Notes under the pieces: generated by a model
Seen by the model: only the letters and a program-made list of their open reading frames with translations
Told to the model about the DNA's origin: nothing
Database searches by the model: none
Shown: piece after piece, positions 8,556-19,900 of the stretch
Position numbering within the stretch: position 1 is the stretch's first letter
Layout: each line of letters begins with the position of its first letter
Translations under genes and position numbers: made by a program
NCBI GenBank assembly: GCA_026987195.1
Contig: JALSNC010000080.1
Span: forward strand, 1-51,263
Reading direction: 5' to 3'
From: Desulfobulbaceae bacterium
Lineage (GTDB): Bacteria > Desulfobacterota > Desulfobulbia > Desulfobulbales > Desulfobulbaceae
DNA: 51,263 nucleotides

Positions 8556-10196
8556 ATGACCGATTACAATATAGCAAATGCGCTGGAGCAGCGGGCCGTG
8601 GAGCAGGGCGAGACCACCGGCCTTGTGACCTGCGCCGGTCATGGCTACCGGAGCTGGAGCTTTGCCGCGCTCTGGCTGAACTCGGGGCGTTTCGCCGGCC
8701 TGCTCTCCCGGCAGGGCGTCTGTCCCGGCGACAGGGTCCTGCTGATGGTCAGGCCGTCCATGGAGTTCATCTGCCTGACCTTTGCCCTGTTCCGGCTGGG
8801 CGCGGTGGTGATCCTCATCGATCCGGGCATGGGCTACCGCAACCTCCTCTCCTGCATCGGCCGGGTCCGGCCCAGGTTCCTGGTCGGTATCGGCCGGGCC
8901 CTCCTGTTCAGCCGCCTCTTTCCCCGTCCCTTTGCCACCCTTCGCAGGCGGATCCGCGTCAGGGCGCTTCTCCGGGACCTGGAGAACGGCGCTGAGGGCC
9001 GGGATCAGGTGCCCAGGCCCTGGCAGGCCGACGAGGACGAGCTGGCCGCCATTATCTTCACCACCGGCTCCACCGGCCCGCCCAAGGGGGTGCAGTACAC
9101 CCATGGCATCTTCTCGGCCCAGCTGGGACTGATCCGTGATCATTTCGGGATCAGGGCCGGTGATGTTGATCAGCCCGGATTTCCCCTGTTCGGCCTCTTT
9201 TCCATTGTTCTCGGCGCCCGGGTCGTCATCCCGGACATGGACCCGTCCCGGCCGGCGCAGGTGGATCCGAAGAGGTTTGTCCGGTCGGTCATGGACCAGG
9301 AGGTCACCTATTCCTTCGGTTCTCCCGCCATCTGGAACGTGGTCAGCCGCCACTGCCTGGACCGGCATATTGTCCTGCCGCTGTCCAGGGTGCTGATGGC
9401 CGGTGCGCCGGTGGCCGGCGAGCTGGTCGAACGGGTGCGCGATATCCTGCCGGCCGGTGCCGCCATCCACACGCCCTATGGCGCCACCGAGTGCCTGCCC
9501 GTGGCGGCCATAACCGGCGACGAGATCCTGGCTCAGACCTGGCCCCTCTCCCTTCAGGGTGCCGGTATCTGTGTGGGCAGGCCCCTGCCCGGCATGACCA
9601 TCCGGATCATCCGGCCCGTGGACGGGGCGATCTCCTCCTGGCAGGAGGTCTCTGTCCTGCCGCCGGGAGAAAAGGGGGAGATCGTTGTCCGCGGGCCCGT
9701 GGTGACCCGTGCCTATGATCACGATCCCGAACAGACGCGGCTGGCCAAGATCAGGGACCGGAACGGGTTGTGGCACAGGATGGGTGATATCGGCTACCTG
9801 GACGGCCAGGAGCGGCTCTGGTTCTGCGGCCGCAAGGCACACCGGGTGGTGACGGCCGAGGGCCCCATGGACACCATCCCGGTGGAGACGATCTTCAATA
9901 CCCATCCCCTTATCTTCCGTTCCGCCCTGGTCGGCGTGGGCTGTGCCGGCAGCCAGCGGCCGGTGCTGGTGGTGGAACCGGCCGGCCGGATCCGGGACCG
10001 GAGGATGTTCGTGGAAGAGCTCCGCACCCTGGCCGCCTCCCATGAACTGACCAGGCCGGTGCAGACCTTTCTCATCCGCTCTTCCTTTCCGGTGGATATC
10101 CGTCACAATGCAAAGATCTTCAGGGAGAAACTTGCTCTCTGGGCCGCCCGGCGACTCAGGGCCAGGAGCTGCATCAGGAACAAGGACGGCCTCTGA
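8556..10196 (+). CDS. oleC: OleC: AMP-forming beta-lactone synthetase
   Basis: OleC uses ATP to convert the beta-hydroxyacid made by OleD into a beta-lactone. This 546-residue member of the ANL (acyl-CoA synthetase) family has the A3 loop TTGSTGPPKGV (about 169-179), A5 TPYGATE, the hinge region MGDIGYLDGQERLWFCGR, and the late catalytic Lys in NAKIFREK. The frame extends upstream to a TTG at 8517, but the ATG at 8556 gives the usual OleC beginning (MTDYNIANALEQ). It lies 45 bases after oleB. The family match and the operon position agree. Confidence 0.9.
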   Translation: MTDYNIANALEQRAVEQGETTGLVTCAGHGYRSWSFAALWLNSGRFAGLLSRQGVCPGDRVLLMVRPSMEFICLTFALFRLGAVVILIDPGMGYRNLLSCIGRVRPRFLVGIGRALLFSRLFPRPFATLRRRIRVRALLRDLENGAEGRDQVPRPWQADEDELAAIIFTTGSTGPPKGVQYTHGIFSAQLGLIRDHFGIRAGDVDQPGFPLFGLFSIVLGARVVIPDMDPSRPAQVDPKRFVRSVMDQEVTYSFGSPAIWNVVSRHCLDRHIVLPLSRVLMAGAPVAGELVERVRDILPAGAAIHTPYGATECLPVAAITGDEILAQTWPLSLQGAGICVGRPLPGMTIRIIRPVDGAISSWQEVSVLPPGEKGEIVVRGPVVTRAYDHDPEQTRLAKIRDRNGLWHRMGDIGYLDGQERLWFCGRKAHRVVTAEGPMDTIPVETIFNTHPLIFRSALVGVGCAGSQRPVLVVEPAGRIRDRRMFVEELRTLAASHELTRPVQTFLIRSSFPVDIRHNAKIFREKLALWAARRLRARSCIRNKDGL

Positions 10197-10269
10197 TAGC
10201 CACCTGCCGTGGTGGCACCGCGGCAACACATGTCAGGGCATCCACCATAACAGCCAGGGGGTTCACTTC

Positions 10270-11289
10270 ATGCACACGGCACTTGTCACCGGCGGTGGCG
10301 GGTTCATCGGCTCGGCCATTGCAAGGCGTCTGCTCCGGGATGGGATCAGGGTGACGGTCCTGGGAAGAAACCGTTACCCCGCCCTTTCGGCAGCCGGGGC
10401 GACCTGCCTCCGCGGGGATATCCGCGACCTGACCTGCGTGGAACAGGCATGCGCCGGCCAGGATGTGGTCTTCCATGTCGCGGCCAAGGCCGGGATCTGG
10501 GGACCATGGCCGGAATATGCCGCCATCAACGTGGACGGCACGGCCAACGTAATCCGGGCCTGTCGCAGGAACCGGGTGCGGGCCCTGGTCCACACCTCCA
10601 CACCGTCGGTGGTCTTTGACCGCCGCAGTCTGGAGGGCGTGGATGAAAGTATTCCCTATGCACGCCGGACCCTGTGCCATTATGCCGCCAGCAAGATCAT
10701 TGCCGAAAAACTGGTCCTGGCCGCCTCAGGACCGGACCTGAAGACCACGGCCCTGCGGCCGCACCTGGTCTGGGGCCCGGGTGACACCAACCTGATTCCG
10801 CGCCTGCTGGCACGTGGCAGGGCCGGGACCCTGAAGATGGTCGGTGACGGCAAGAACCTGGTGGATATCGCCTACATCGACAACGTGGTCGATGCCCACC
10901 TCCTGGCGGCGGAAGAACTTGGCACCAGGGGCGAGGCGGCGGGACGGGCCTTTTTCATCGCCCAGGACGAGCCGGTCAACCTCTGGCAGTGGATCAATGA
11001 TCTCTTTGACCGCCTGAACATCCCCAGGGTCGAAAAACGGGTCCCCTTTGCAGTGGCCCATGCCGCCGGGGTCCTGCTGGAGATGACCTATACCTTGCTC
11101 AGTCGTCGGCAGGAACCGCCCATGACCCGGTTCGTCGCCCACCAGCTTGCCAGGTCCCACTGGTTCTCCGGCGCCGCGGCTCGCAGGATACTCGGCTACC
11201 GGCCGGCGGTCTCAACCGCGACAGGACTGGAGCGGCTGCAGCAGTGGCTGTGGAATACTTCACCGCCATCGGCAAGGACCTGCTGCTGA
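10270..11289 (+). CDS. oleD: OleD: NAD(P)-dependent 2-alkyl-3-ketoacid reductase
   Basis: OleD reduces the ketoacid from OleA to the beta-hydroxyacid that OleC uses. The 339-residue extended SDR has the GGGGFIGSA cofactor motif (8-16) and the catalytic Tyr138/Lys142 in HYAASK, with the Thr/Ser site in LVHTSTPS. The frame is open further upstream into oleC, but the ATG at 10270 follows an AGGGGG sequence at suitable spacing and begins directly with the Rossmann strand. The 73-base gap after oleC is the longest within oleABCD. It completes the olefin set. Confidence 0.9.
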   Translation: MHTALVTGGGGFIGSAIARRLLRDGIRVTVLGRNRYPALSAAGATCLRGDIRDLTCVEQACAGQDVVFHVAAKAGIWGPWPEYAAINVDGTANVIRACRRNRVRALVHTSTPSVVFDRRSLEGVDESIPYARRTLCHYAASKIIAEKLVLAASGPDLKTTALRPHLVWGPGDTNLIPRLLARGRAGTLKMVGDGKNLVDIAYIDNVVDAHLLAAEELGTRGEAAGRAFFIAQDEPVNLWQWINDLFDRLNIPRVEKRVPFAVAHAAGVLLEMTYTLLSRRQEPPMTRFVAHQLARSHWFSGAAARRILGYRPAVSTATGLERLQQWLWNTSPPSARTCC

Positions 11290-11481
11290 ACTGTGACCGC
11301 TTACGCTGAACTTTGACGTCGCTGGGTGAGCAGACCGACCCCCAGGCATCTGTCCCGCAGGACCTGGCTTTCTGATTGATAAGTAATATATATCGATCCG
11401 TTCAGTTCTTTTTGCATGGCGATGAGTGGCCACAGATGGTGCAGCCACCGGGAGCGCTCAGGATCGCGGAGGGGTTCCGGG

Positions 11482-11510
11482 CCGGAGTGCCGCGCCGGCG
11501 CGGTATCCGG
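11482..11510. other. GC-rich hairpin
   Basis: The perfect 14-base palindrome CCGCGCCGGCGCGG (11490-11503) is flanked by CCGGA and TCCGG, which extends the stem. No T-run follows, so it is not a standard terminator. It could be a transcript-stability or pausing structure between the two operons. Confidence 0.4.
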
Positions 11511-11642
11511 GCGTAAGGGGGGAGCGGTTCCTTTTCCCGGCCAGGCAATTGCCGCGATATCCGATGTCGATCCGGGAGCCGGAGGGGCGGTGCAATGTGG
11601 TAGCAGGGGCTGAATATGGGACGAATTTTACGGAAAAAAGAT

Positions 11643-11672
11643 TTGACAGCTTGACGTTTTTTCATTAGTTAT
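11643..11672 (+). promoter_or_regulatory. Candidate sigma-70 promoter for the ATP synthase operon
   Basis: A perfect -35 hexamer TTGACA (11643-11648) is followed after 18 bases by AGTTAT, a weak -10 match. The sequence around it is AT-rich compared with the window average. The position about 80 bases before the first atp gene fits, but the -10 is poor. Confidence 0.4.
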
Positions 11673-11749
11673 CCAGTTCGTGAGCTGAACCATCATTCAC
11701 TTTGAGGCATAGGGAATTTCACTTTTTTTAATCATCAGGAGTGGTTGGC

Positions 11750-12181
11750 ATGATTACACTGGATATCACGCTCTTCATTCACATTGTGAACATGATCGTA
11801 TTGATGCTTGTCCTCAACGCAATTCTCTATAAGCCTATTCTCGGGATTCTGGATAAGCGGCAGGAAAGGATTGATTCTTTGAACACCGATGTCGAGCAGT
11901 TTGAGCAGAATGCCCGCCAGCGCCAGGCAGAGGTGGACAGGAAGATGCGTGAGGCGAGTGCCAAGGCGAAAAAAGCTCTTGATGGTGCCCGAAGTGAAGC
12001 ACAGGCTGCCGGGGCGGAGAAACTGGCCGCCATTCGCCAGGAAGCGGAAGGCGAAAAGGAAAAGCAGCTTGCAGAGCTTCGCTCGCAGATCGAGGCTGCC
12101 AGGAAAGAGCTTCAGGATAATGCAGCCGGGTTTGCCCGGGATATGGCAGCAAAGATACTTGGAAGGAGTCTGGAAGCATGA
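11750..12181 (+). CDS. atpX: F-type ATP synthase subunit b-prime
   Basis: This is one half of the heterodimeric peripheral stalk that links the membrane F0 sector to F1. The 143-residue protein has one N-terminal membrane helix (about 5-25), the juxtamembrane NAILYKPILGILDKR motif, and then a long charged Ala/Glu/Lys coiled coil. The frame could start at a GTG at 11741, but the Shine-Dalgarno TCAGGA lies too close to it. The ATG at 11750 has correct spacing. It overlaps the next gene by 4 bases (ATGA). The paired b-prime/b arrangement is common in deltaproteobacteria and cyanobacteria. Confidence 0.92.
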   Translation: MITLDITLFIHIVNMIVLMLVLNAILYKPILGILDKRQERIDSLNTDVEQFEQNARQRQAEVDRKMREASAKAKKALDGARSEAQAAGAEKLAAIRQEAEGEKEKQLAELRSQIEAARKELQDNAAGFARDMAAKILGRSLEA

Positions 12182-12954
12182 GATCGCACATCGTAAAAAT
12201 CATCCTGCCGGTTCTGCTGGCACTGTTGCTGGGCGGTGTCACCGCGGCCCTGGCAACCCAGGAACATGGAGCCGCCGTCCACGAAGAGGCGGCTGTTGAA
12301 ACGCATGCGCCCGAGGCCGCACATGGAGCCATTGAGGGCGGCCACGCCGCCATGGCGGAGAACGGGCATGGAGTTGCCGCTGAGGGCGGCCATGGTGCGG
12401 AAGGCGAGGTTGCCGCAGGACATGGTGAGGGACATGCGCCTGCCGGTGGTCATCACAGCAATTCGCTGTCGCCCGCCAAACTCAAGGATCTCTTCTGGCG
12501 GACCGTCAACTTCATCGCCCTTGTGGTGATCCTGGTCATGTTCCTGGCCAAGCCCATCGGCTCCGGTCTTACCGGCCGGCAACAGCAGATCAGGGAGGAG
12601 CTCGAGGCCCTGGAGGCACGGCGTGACGAGGCTGAGCGATCCTACAAGGAGTTCGAGGCCCGGCTGGCCGGCATGGAAAAGGAGATGGAGACTGTGGTCG
12701 AAAAGGCCATTGCCCAGGCCGAGAATGAGAAGGCCCGCATCCTGGCCGAGGCCGAAAAGGCGGCCGAGGATATCAGGCGCCAGGCAGAGGCGGCGGTCCA
12801 GGCCGAGCTGGTCGATGCCAGGCGTCAACTGCTGGATGAGGTTGCCGACAAGGCAGCCGCCATGGCCGAGGAGTTGATCGTGAAGAACCTGACCCCTGAG
12901 GATCAGGTCACGATAACTGAACAGTATCTTGACAGAGTGGGTGCAGTACAGTGA
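12178..12954 (+). CDS. atpF: F-type ATP synthase subunit b with histidine-rich N-terminal extension
   Basis: This is the second peripheral-stalk subunit. At 258 residues it is about 90-100 longer than the usual b subunit (near 155-170). The first 27 residues look like a signal sequence ending ALA. Residues about 28-96 are a low-complexity Ala/Gly/Glu segment with 11 histidines (repeating GGH, NGH and EGH units). The usual b domain follows: membrane helix at about 106-126 and a long coiled coil. If the signal is cleaved or acts as a second helix, the His-rich part would lie in the periplasm, where it might bind metal or protons. The family is certain; the role of the extension is unknown. Confidence 0.92.
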   Translation: MRSHIVKIILPVLLALLLGGVTAALATQEHGAAVHEEAAVETHAPEAAHGAIEGGHAAMAENGHGVAAEGGHGAEGEVAAGHGEGHAPAGGHHSNSLSPAKLKDLFWRTVNFIALVVILVMFLAKPIGSGLTGRQQQIREELEALEARRDEAERSYKEFEARLAGMEKEMETVVEKAIAQAENEKARILAEAEKAAEDIRRQAEAAVQAELVDARRQLLDEVADKAAAMAEELIVKNLTPEDQVTITEQYLDRVGAVQ

Positions 12955-13496
12955 GACAGACAATCCTAGCACGAAGGTATGCCAAGGCGCTCTTTTCCCT
13001 CGGTAAGGAGCAGAACAAGGTCGAGGAGTACAGCGAGACGCTGGGTGCCATCGCCGGTCTGTACAGAGAGACCGAGGCGGTTGTCGACGCCCTGACCAAT
13101 CCGCTCTATCCGCTCGAGGCGCGTCAGAAGGTCATGGCCAAGATCGCCGAGATGGTGAAGGCGGACAAGATCATGACCAGTTTTCTTGATCTTCTCCTTG
13201 AGAAGAAGAGAGCCGCGATCCTGCCCGACATCGCCGAAGTGATGCAGACCATGGTGGATGAGGACCAGAACATCTCCCACGGGTCGGTTGTTTCGGCCAT
13301 TGAACTTGATGCTTCCCTGCAGAAGAAGATCCAGGAGACGCTGGAGAAGATCACGGGAAACAAGGTCATTCTCGAGACCAGGGTCGATCCCTCCATCATC
13401 GGCGGAATCATTGCCAAGGTCGGTGACCTGGTTCTCGATGGGAGTATAAAGACACAACTTAATGGATTAAAAGAATCTATCAAGGGGAGAGAATAG
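12951..13496 (+). CDS. atpH: F-type ATP synthase subunit delta
   Basis: This 181-residue OSCP-type subunit joins the top of F1 to the peripheral stalk. It begins [13 protein letters not shown], the conserved first-helix motif, and ends with the usual [24 protein letters not shown] segment. The GTG start overlaps the stop of the b gene (GTGA), indicating translational coupling. Position and sequence agree with the standard order. Confidence 0.94.
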   Translation: MRQTILARRYAKALFSLGKEQNKVEEYSETLGAIAGLYRETEAVVDALTNPLYPLEARQKVMAKIAEMVKADKIMTSFLDLLLEKKRAAILPDIAEVMQTMVDEDQNISHGSVVSAIELDASLQKKIQETLEKITGNKVILETRVDPSIIGGIIAKVGDLVLDGSIKTQLNGLKESIKGRE

Positions 13497-13500
13497 TCAA

Positions 13501-15024
<1,524 letters not shown>

Positions 15025-15042
15025 GCATATAGGAAGAATTCC

Positions 15043-15924
15043 ATGCCAGGATTAAAGGATGTCAAAACCAAGATAGAGGGTGTCTCCAAGACCTCGCAGA
15101 TCACCAAGGCGATGAACATGGTCGCCTCGGCCAAGCTGCGGGGCGCCCAGGAGAAGATGGAGGCCTTCCGGCCCTATGCCGAGAAGTTCGCCGAAGCCAT
15201 GCGGGACCTTTCCGGCGGCATGGAGGGAAGCAACCTGCCGCTCATGGAGGTCCGGGAGGTCAAGGCGGTCGAGATCGTTGTTGTCACCTCTGACCGGGGG
15301 CTCTGCGGCAGCTTCAACACCAATATCACCACCACCGCCGAGAAGCTGATGCAGAAGTACGAGGCAGAGGGCAAGAAGGTCACCTTTGTCACCGTCGGCA
15401 AGAAGGCTGCCCAGGCCTTTCGCCGTTCCGGGAAACTGCGGTCGCAGTACAACGACATCATGGGGACCTTCCAGATGTTCAATGCCCGCGAGATCTCCCA
15501 GGATATCACCCAGCAATTCGTCAGTGGCGAGAGCGATCAGGTCGATCTGGTCTATGGCAAGTTCCACTCGGTGGCGGTACAGAAACCCGAGGTGGAGGAG
15601 CTGCTCCCCATCAAGCCCGTGGAAGGCGGTGAAGAGGCTGCCGAGAAGAAGGAGACGGTCACCGGCGCCTACATCTATGAGCCGGAGCCAGAGGAGATCA
15701 TGGAAGTCCTGCTGCCGCTCTATCTCAACGTCCAGGTCTACCACGCCATGATCGAGGTCGGCGCCAGTGAGCATGCCGCGCGGATGACGGCCATGGACAA
15801 TGCGACCAACGCCTGCAAGGACATGATCGACGAGCTGACGCAGCTCTACAACAAGGCCCGTCAGGCCGCCATTACCGGCGAGCTGATGGACATCGTCGGC
15901 GGTGCCGAGGCACTGAAGGGATAA
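15043..15924 (+). CDS. atpG: F-type ATP synthase subunit gamma
   Basis: This is the rotary shaft of F1. The 293-residue protein has the conserved N-terminal coil (KTKIEGVSKTSQITKAMNMVA), the VTSDRGLCGSFNT motif, and the C-terminal coil (ARMTAMDNATNACKDMIDELT). The length is normal for the family. It lies 18 bases after alpha and 141 bases before beta, the longest spacer in the operon. Confidence 0.96.
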   Translation: MPGLKDVKTKIEGVSKTSQITKAMNMVASAKLRGAQEKMEAFRPYAEKFAEAMRDLSGGMEGSNLPLMEVREVKAVEIVVVTSDRGLCGSFNTNITTTAEKLMQKYEAEGKKVTFVTVGKKAAQAFRRSGKLRSQYNDIMGTFQMFNAREISQDITQQFVSGESDQVDLVYGKFHSVAVQKPEVEELLPIKPVEGGEEAAEKKETVTGAYIYEPEPEEIMEVLLPLYLNVQVYHAMIEVGASEHAARMTAMDNATNACKDMIDELTQLYNKARQAAITGELMDIVGGAEALKG

Positions 15925-15964
15925 ACCGGCAAGGCTAATGGCAGAGCTGGCCACCGTTTGAGAG

Positions 15965-15980
15965 GACAGTCGCGATTGTC
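15965..15980. other. Near-palindrome in the gamma-beta spacer
   Basis: GACAGTCGCGATTGTC is a 16-base inverted repeat with one G-T pair, in the middle of the unusually long spacer between atpG and atpD. It could be an mRNA hairpin that sets relative expression. No T-run follows, so it is not a terminator. Confidence 0.35.
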
Positions 15981-16050
15981 TGGCCACTGCTGGCGCTGGA
16001 ACCGGTTTTCAGATACAACATTTTGATACTCAGCGTATTTAATCTGATAG

Positions 16051-17487
<1,437 letters not shown>

Positions 17488-17519
17488 CCCGGCATTAACG
17501 CTGAACTGAGGTATTATCG

Positions 17520-17936
17520 ATGGCACAGATTCATCTTGAAGTCGTAACCCCTTCCGGGCCTGTTATCAGTGACGAGGTCGATATTGTCACTGCCCCCGGT
17601 GTCGGTGGTGAATTCGGCGTCCTGGCCAACCATGCTCCTTTCCTGAGCACCATCAAGACAGGTACCTTGAGCTTTAAGAAGGACAAGCAGACAAAGTACC
17701 TTATGGTCAGCGGCGGTTTCTCGGAAGTGTCCAGCAACAAGATCACCTTCCTGGTGGAAAGCGCCGAATATGGCACGGACATTGATGTTGATCGGGCCAT
17801 GCGCGCCAAGGAGCGGGCTGAGAAACGGCTCGCCCAGGCCCAGCAGGCTGCCGAGCAGATCAATCGTGCCAGGGCCGAAGCCGCGCTGCAGAGAGCACTG
17901 GCGCGGATTAAGGCCGCGGAACTCTCCAAACAGTAA
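17520..17936 (+). CDS. atpC: F-type ATP synthase subunit epsilon
   Basis: This 138-residue rotor subunit also inhibits ATP hydrolysis. It has the N-terminal beta-sandwich ([38 protein letters not shown]) and a C-terminal two-helix region rich in Ala, Arg and Glu ([18 protein letters not shown]). It is the last gene of the operon and is followed within 25 bases by a strong terminator. Subunits a and c are not in this operon; in many deltaproteobacteria they are encoded elsewhere. Confidence 0.95.
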   Translation: MAQIHLEVVTPSGPVISDEVDIVTAPGVGGEFGVLANHAPFLSTIKTGTLSFKKDKQTKYLMVSGGFSEVSSNKITFLVESAEYGTDIDVDRAMRAKERAEKRLAQAQQAAEQINRARAEAALQRALARIKAAELSKQ

Positions 17937-17957
17937 ATATCACAAGCGTACGCCACA

Positions 17958-17989
17958 GGCCGCCCCCTTCAGGGGGCGGCCTTTTTTTT
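17958..17989 (+). terminator. Rho-independent terminator of the ATP synthase operon
   Basis: There is a perfect 10-base-pair GC stem (GGCCGCCCCC / GGGGGCGGCC), a TTCA tetraloop and eight T residues, 21 bases after the atpC stop codon. It is the strongest terminator in the window. Confidence 0.96.
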
Positions 17990-18104
17990 GTCGTCATCTC
18001 TCTTATCTTGCGTATTCTGCACGAGTTTTATAAGCTGTCGGCTTAATTGCGGTTGAACCGGCTGTCCGACGACAGTGTCCGCTTTCCCGGCAGGGACCGG
18101 AGTT

Positions 18105-18150
18105 GTAACAGTGCACCGTTATCGGTAACCGTACTGAATTATCAGCGGGT
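18105..18150 (+). repeat. Dispersed repeat family A, diverged copy
   Basis: The copy begins GTAACAGTGCACCGTTATCGG and continues with a TAACC and TGAA block, as in the family. The 3' end is not conserved (the usual CTTTTACG is missing). It abuts a family C hairpin element. Confidence 0.65.
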
Positions 18151-18152
18151 TC

Positions 18153-18234
18153 GTAACAGTCCGGCAGTCCATCGGCAGTGCGTGATGGCGGCCAGTCACG
18201 AGCGCGTGCAGATGGTGTACTGCCGGACGTTTAC
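18153..18234 (-). repeat. Dispersed repeat family C, hairpin element
   Basis: The 82-base element is bounded by GTAACAGTCCGGCAGT (18153-18168) and ACTGCCGGACGTTTAC (18219-18234), which pair at 14 of 16 positions. On the reverse strand its interior (ATCTGCACGCGCTCG, CTGGCCGC, ATCACGCAC) matches the element at 30172-30280. It lies 33 bases before the GltD-like start, so a hairpin would form in the leader of that mRNA. Confidence 0.78.
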
Positions 18235-18267
18235 CCGGGTTTTTCGTTTTCAGCATGAGGAGGAGTC

Positions 18268-19683
18268 ATGAAAGCAAAAGAACGTATGGCCATACCCCGT
18301 CAGCGCCCCAGGGAGCTCAAGCCCGAGGAAAGGATCACCAATTTCAAGGAGGTGACCTTCGGTTTCGACGAGGAAACCGCGATTCTCGAGGCCAATCGCT
18401 GCCTGCAGTGCAAGAAACCCACCTGTATTCAGGGCTGCCCCATCCGCAACGATATTCCCGGGTTCATCGCCCTTCTCAGGGAGAAGAAGTTTGAAGAGGC
18501 CTACTGGAAGGTCCGGGAAACCTCCACCATGCCCTCGGTCTGTTCCCGGGTCTGTCCCCACGAATTCCAGTGTGAAGGTTCCTGCGTGCGCGGCAAGAAG
18601 GGTGATGCCGTTGCCATTGGCATGCTCGAGCGCTACCTCACCGACTGGATGGTGGCCAACGGCCGGCCCATGGCCGTGGAATGCGCCCTGCCCCGGCAGG
18701 AAAAGGTTGCCATCGTCGGTTCCGGCCCTGCCGGTATGACCGTGGCCTATATCCTGGCTCACGAGGGATATTCCTGCACCATCTTCGAGAGCCTGCCGGT
18801 CTTTGGCGGCATGCTTTCCGTGGGCATCCCCCATTACCGCCTGCCCCGCGATATCATCGGTGCCGAGCTTCATTCCCTGAAGAGTTGCGGCGTCGATATC
18901 CGGCTCGGAGTGACCGTGGGCCGTGATGTCACCCTGGCTGAACTGCGGGAACAGGGGTATGCATCGGTATTTCTCGGGGTGGGTGCCCATGAGAGCAGGA
19001 AGCTGGGCATCGAGGGGGAAGAGGGGACCGAGGGGGTCCTGCACGGGGTCGATTACCTGCGCCGTGTCCTGACCGGCGAGGAGATGAATATCGGCTCCAA
19101 GGTGGTGGTGGTCGGCGGCGGCAACGTGGCCATCGACGTCGCCCGCACCGCCCTGCGCACCGGATCCAAGGATGTTTTTATCCTCTATCGCCGGACCAAG
19201 GAGGAGATGCCCGCCTCCAGGGCCGAGATCCATCATCTGGAGGAGGAGGGCGTCCGGGTCGAGATCCTGGCCGCACCGGTGAGGATCCTCTCCGAGAAGG
19301 GACGCATGACCGCGGTGGAGTGCATCCGCATGGAGCTGGGCGAGCCGGACGAGTCTGGTCGCCGCCGGCCGGTGGCCAGGGAGGGATCCAACTTCATCAT
19401 CGAGGCCGACTCCATCATCCCGGCAATCTCCCAGCGGGTCGATCATACCGCGGACCAGGGAGTGGAGCTGCAGCAGACCCCCTGGGGCACCTACCAGGTC
19501 GATCCCGAGACCCTGCAGACCAGCGTGGACTGGCTTTTCGCCGGAGGCGACAATGTACTGGGGCCGCAGACCGTGGCCAAGGCAGTCTACCAGGGCAAGG
19601 TGGCGGCAGAGTCCATGCAGCGGTTCATGGAAGGCAGGGATCTGCGGGTGGACAGGAAGTTCACCGCCCACATGGAGCAATAG
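18268..19683 (+). CDS. GltD/NfnB-type FAD- and Fe-S-containing NAD(P) oxidoreductase (glutamate synthase small-subunit family)
   Basis: This 471-residue flavoprotein passes electrons between NAD(P)H, FAD and iron-sulfur clusters. The N-terminal ferredoxin-like region has CLQCKKPTCIQGC (Cys45, 48, 53, 57) and CSRVCPHEFQCEGSC (Cys92, 96, 102, 106). It is followed by an FAD Rossmann motif VGSGPAGMT (150-158) and an NADP domain VVVGGGNVAIDVA. AGGAGGAG precedes the ATG. In this family a protein may be the glutamate synthase small subunit, a stand-alone NADPH-dependent glutamate synthase homologue, or NfnB. No NfnA-like or large GltB subunit is adjacent, so the specific reaction is open. Confidence 0.88.
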   Translation: MKAKERMAIPRQRPRELKPEERITNFKEVTFGFDEETAILEANRCLQCKKPTCIQGCPIRNDIPGFIALLREKKFEEAYWKVRETSTMPSVCSRVCPHEFQCEGSCVRGKKGDAVAIGMLERYLTDWMVANGRPMAVECALPRQEKVAIVGSGPAGMTVAYILAHEGYSCTIFESLPVFGGMLSVGIPHYRLPRDIIGAELHSLKSCGVDIRLGVTVGRDVTLAELREQGYASVFLGVGAHESRKLGIEGEEGTEGVLHGVDYLRRVLTGEEMNIGSKVVVVGGGNVAIDVARTALRTGSKDVFILYRRTKEEMPASRAEIHHLEEEGVRVEILAAPVRILSEKGRMTAVECIRMELGEPDESGRRRPVAREGSNFIIEADSIIPAISQRVDHTADQGVELQQTPWGTYQVDPETLQTSVDWLFAGGDNVLGPQTVAKAVYQGKVAAESMQRFMEGRDLRVDRKFTAHMEQ

Positions 19684-19690
19684 CGCCGTG

Positions 19691-19900
19691 CCCCCTCACG
19701 GGATAACCAGCCATCGGTTTTCTCGACCACAATGCTGTAAGCGCTCCCGGGGACTGCGGAACTGTGCAGGCGTGCCTGACCGCAGGTAAGCGACCGCAGG
19801 GAGACTCCGACAGCCTACCTGATCGGGCAGGCACGACCGTGCAAAGAGGTAAGCGGAGCGCAGCGAAGACTCCGTGCGGTCCCTGTGGGTGCTTACGATC
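19691..19900 (+). repeat. Dispersed repeat family C, long copy
   Basis: The first 55 bases (CCCTCACGGGATAACC through TGCTGTAAGCGCTC) match the reverse complement of 45426-45481 with about one difference. Further blocks (GTGCCTGACCGCAGG, GAAGACTCCGTGCGGTCCCTGTG) match the same copy. It carries an extra internal unit with AAGCGACCGCAGGGAGACTC, shared with the copy at 28407-28513. It fills the gap between the convergent GltD-like and amidase genes, and touches the amidase stop codon. Confidence 0.82.

Larger units (their letters stand above)
11290..11749. other. Intergenic region between the ole genes and the ATP synthase operon
   Basis: These 460 bases contain no convincing gene; the short frames here have no homology I recognise and no ribosome-binding sites. 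They hold a GC-rich hairpin (11482-11510) and a candidate promoter near 11643. An AT-rich stretch occurs at about 11377-11396. No clear terminator for oleD is visible, only a weak CCAGG/CCTGG stem around 11332-11364. Confidence 0.6.
17990..18267. other. Repeat-filled gap before the GltD/NfnB-like gene
   Basis: No gene is visible. A family A copy (18105-18150) is followed at once by a family C hairpin element (18153-18234), and then the ribosome-binding site AGGAGGAG of the next gene. I see no convincing promoter, although TATAAG occurs near 18030. Confidence 0.5.

Noticed and set aside
7560-10229. Minus-strand open frame of 889 codons across oleB and oleC
   Set aside because: It is antisense to genes with clear catalytic motifs; the composition is low-complexity and no motif was found.
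11416-11668. Small plus-strand frames in the gap before the ATP synthase operon
   Set aside because: They overlap one another in different frames, lack ribosome-binding sites and have no recognisable protein features.
18268-19683. Firm call as NfnB or as glutamate synthase small subunit
   Set aside because: All these proteins share the visible motifs, and no NfnA or large glutamate synthase subunit is next to it, so the specific name is not supported.
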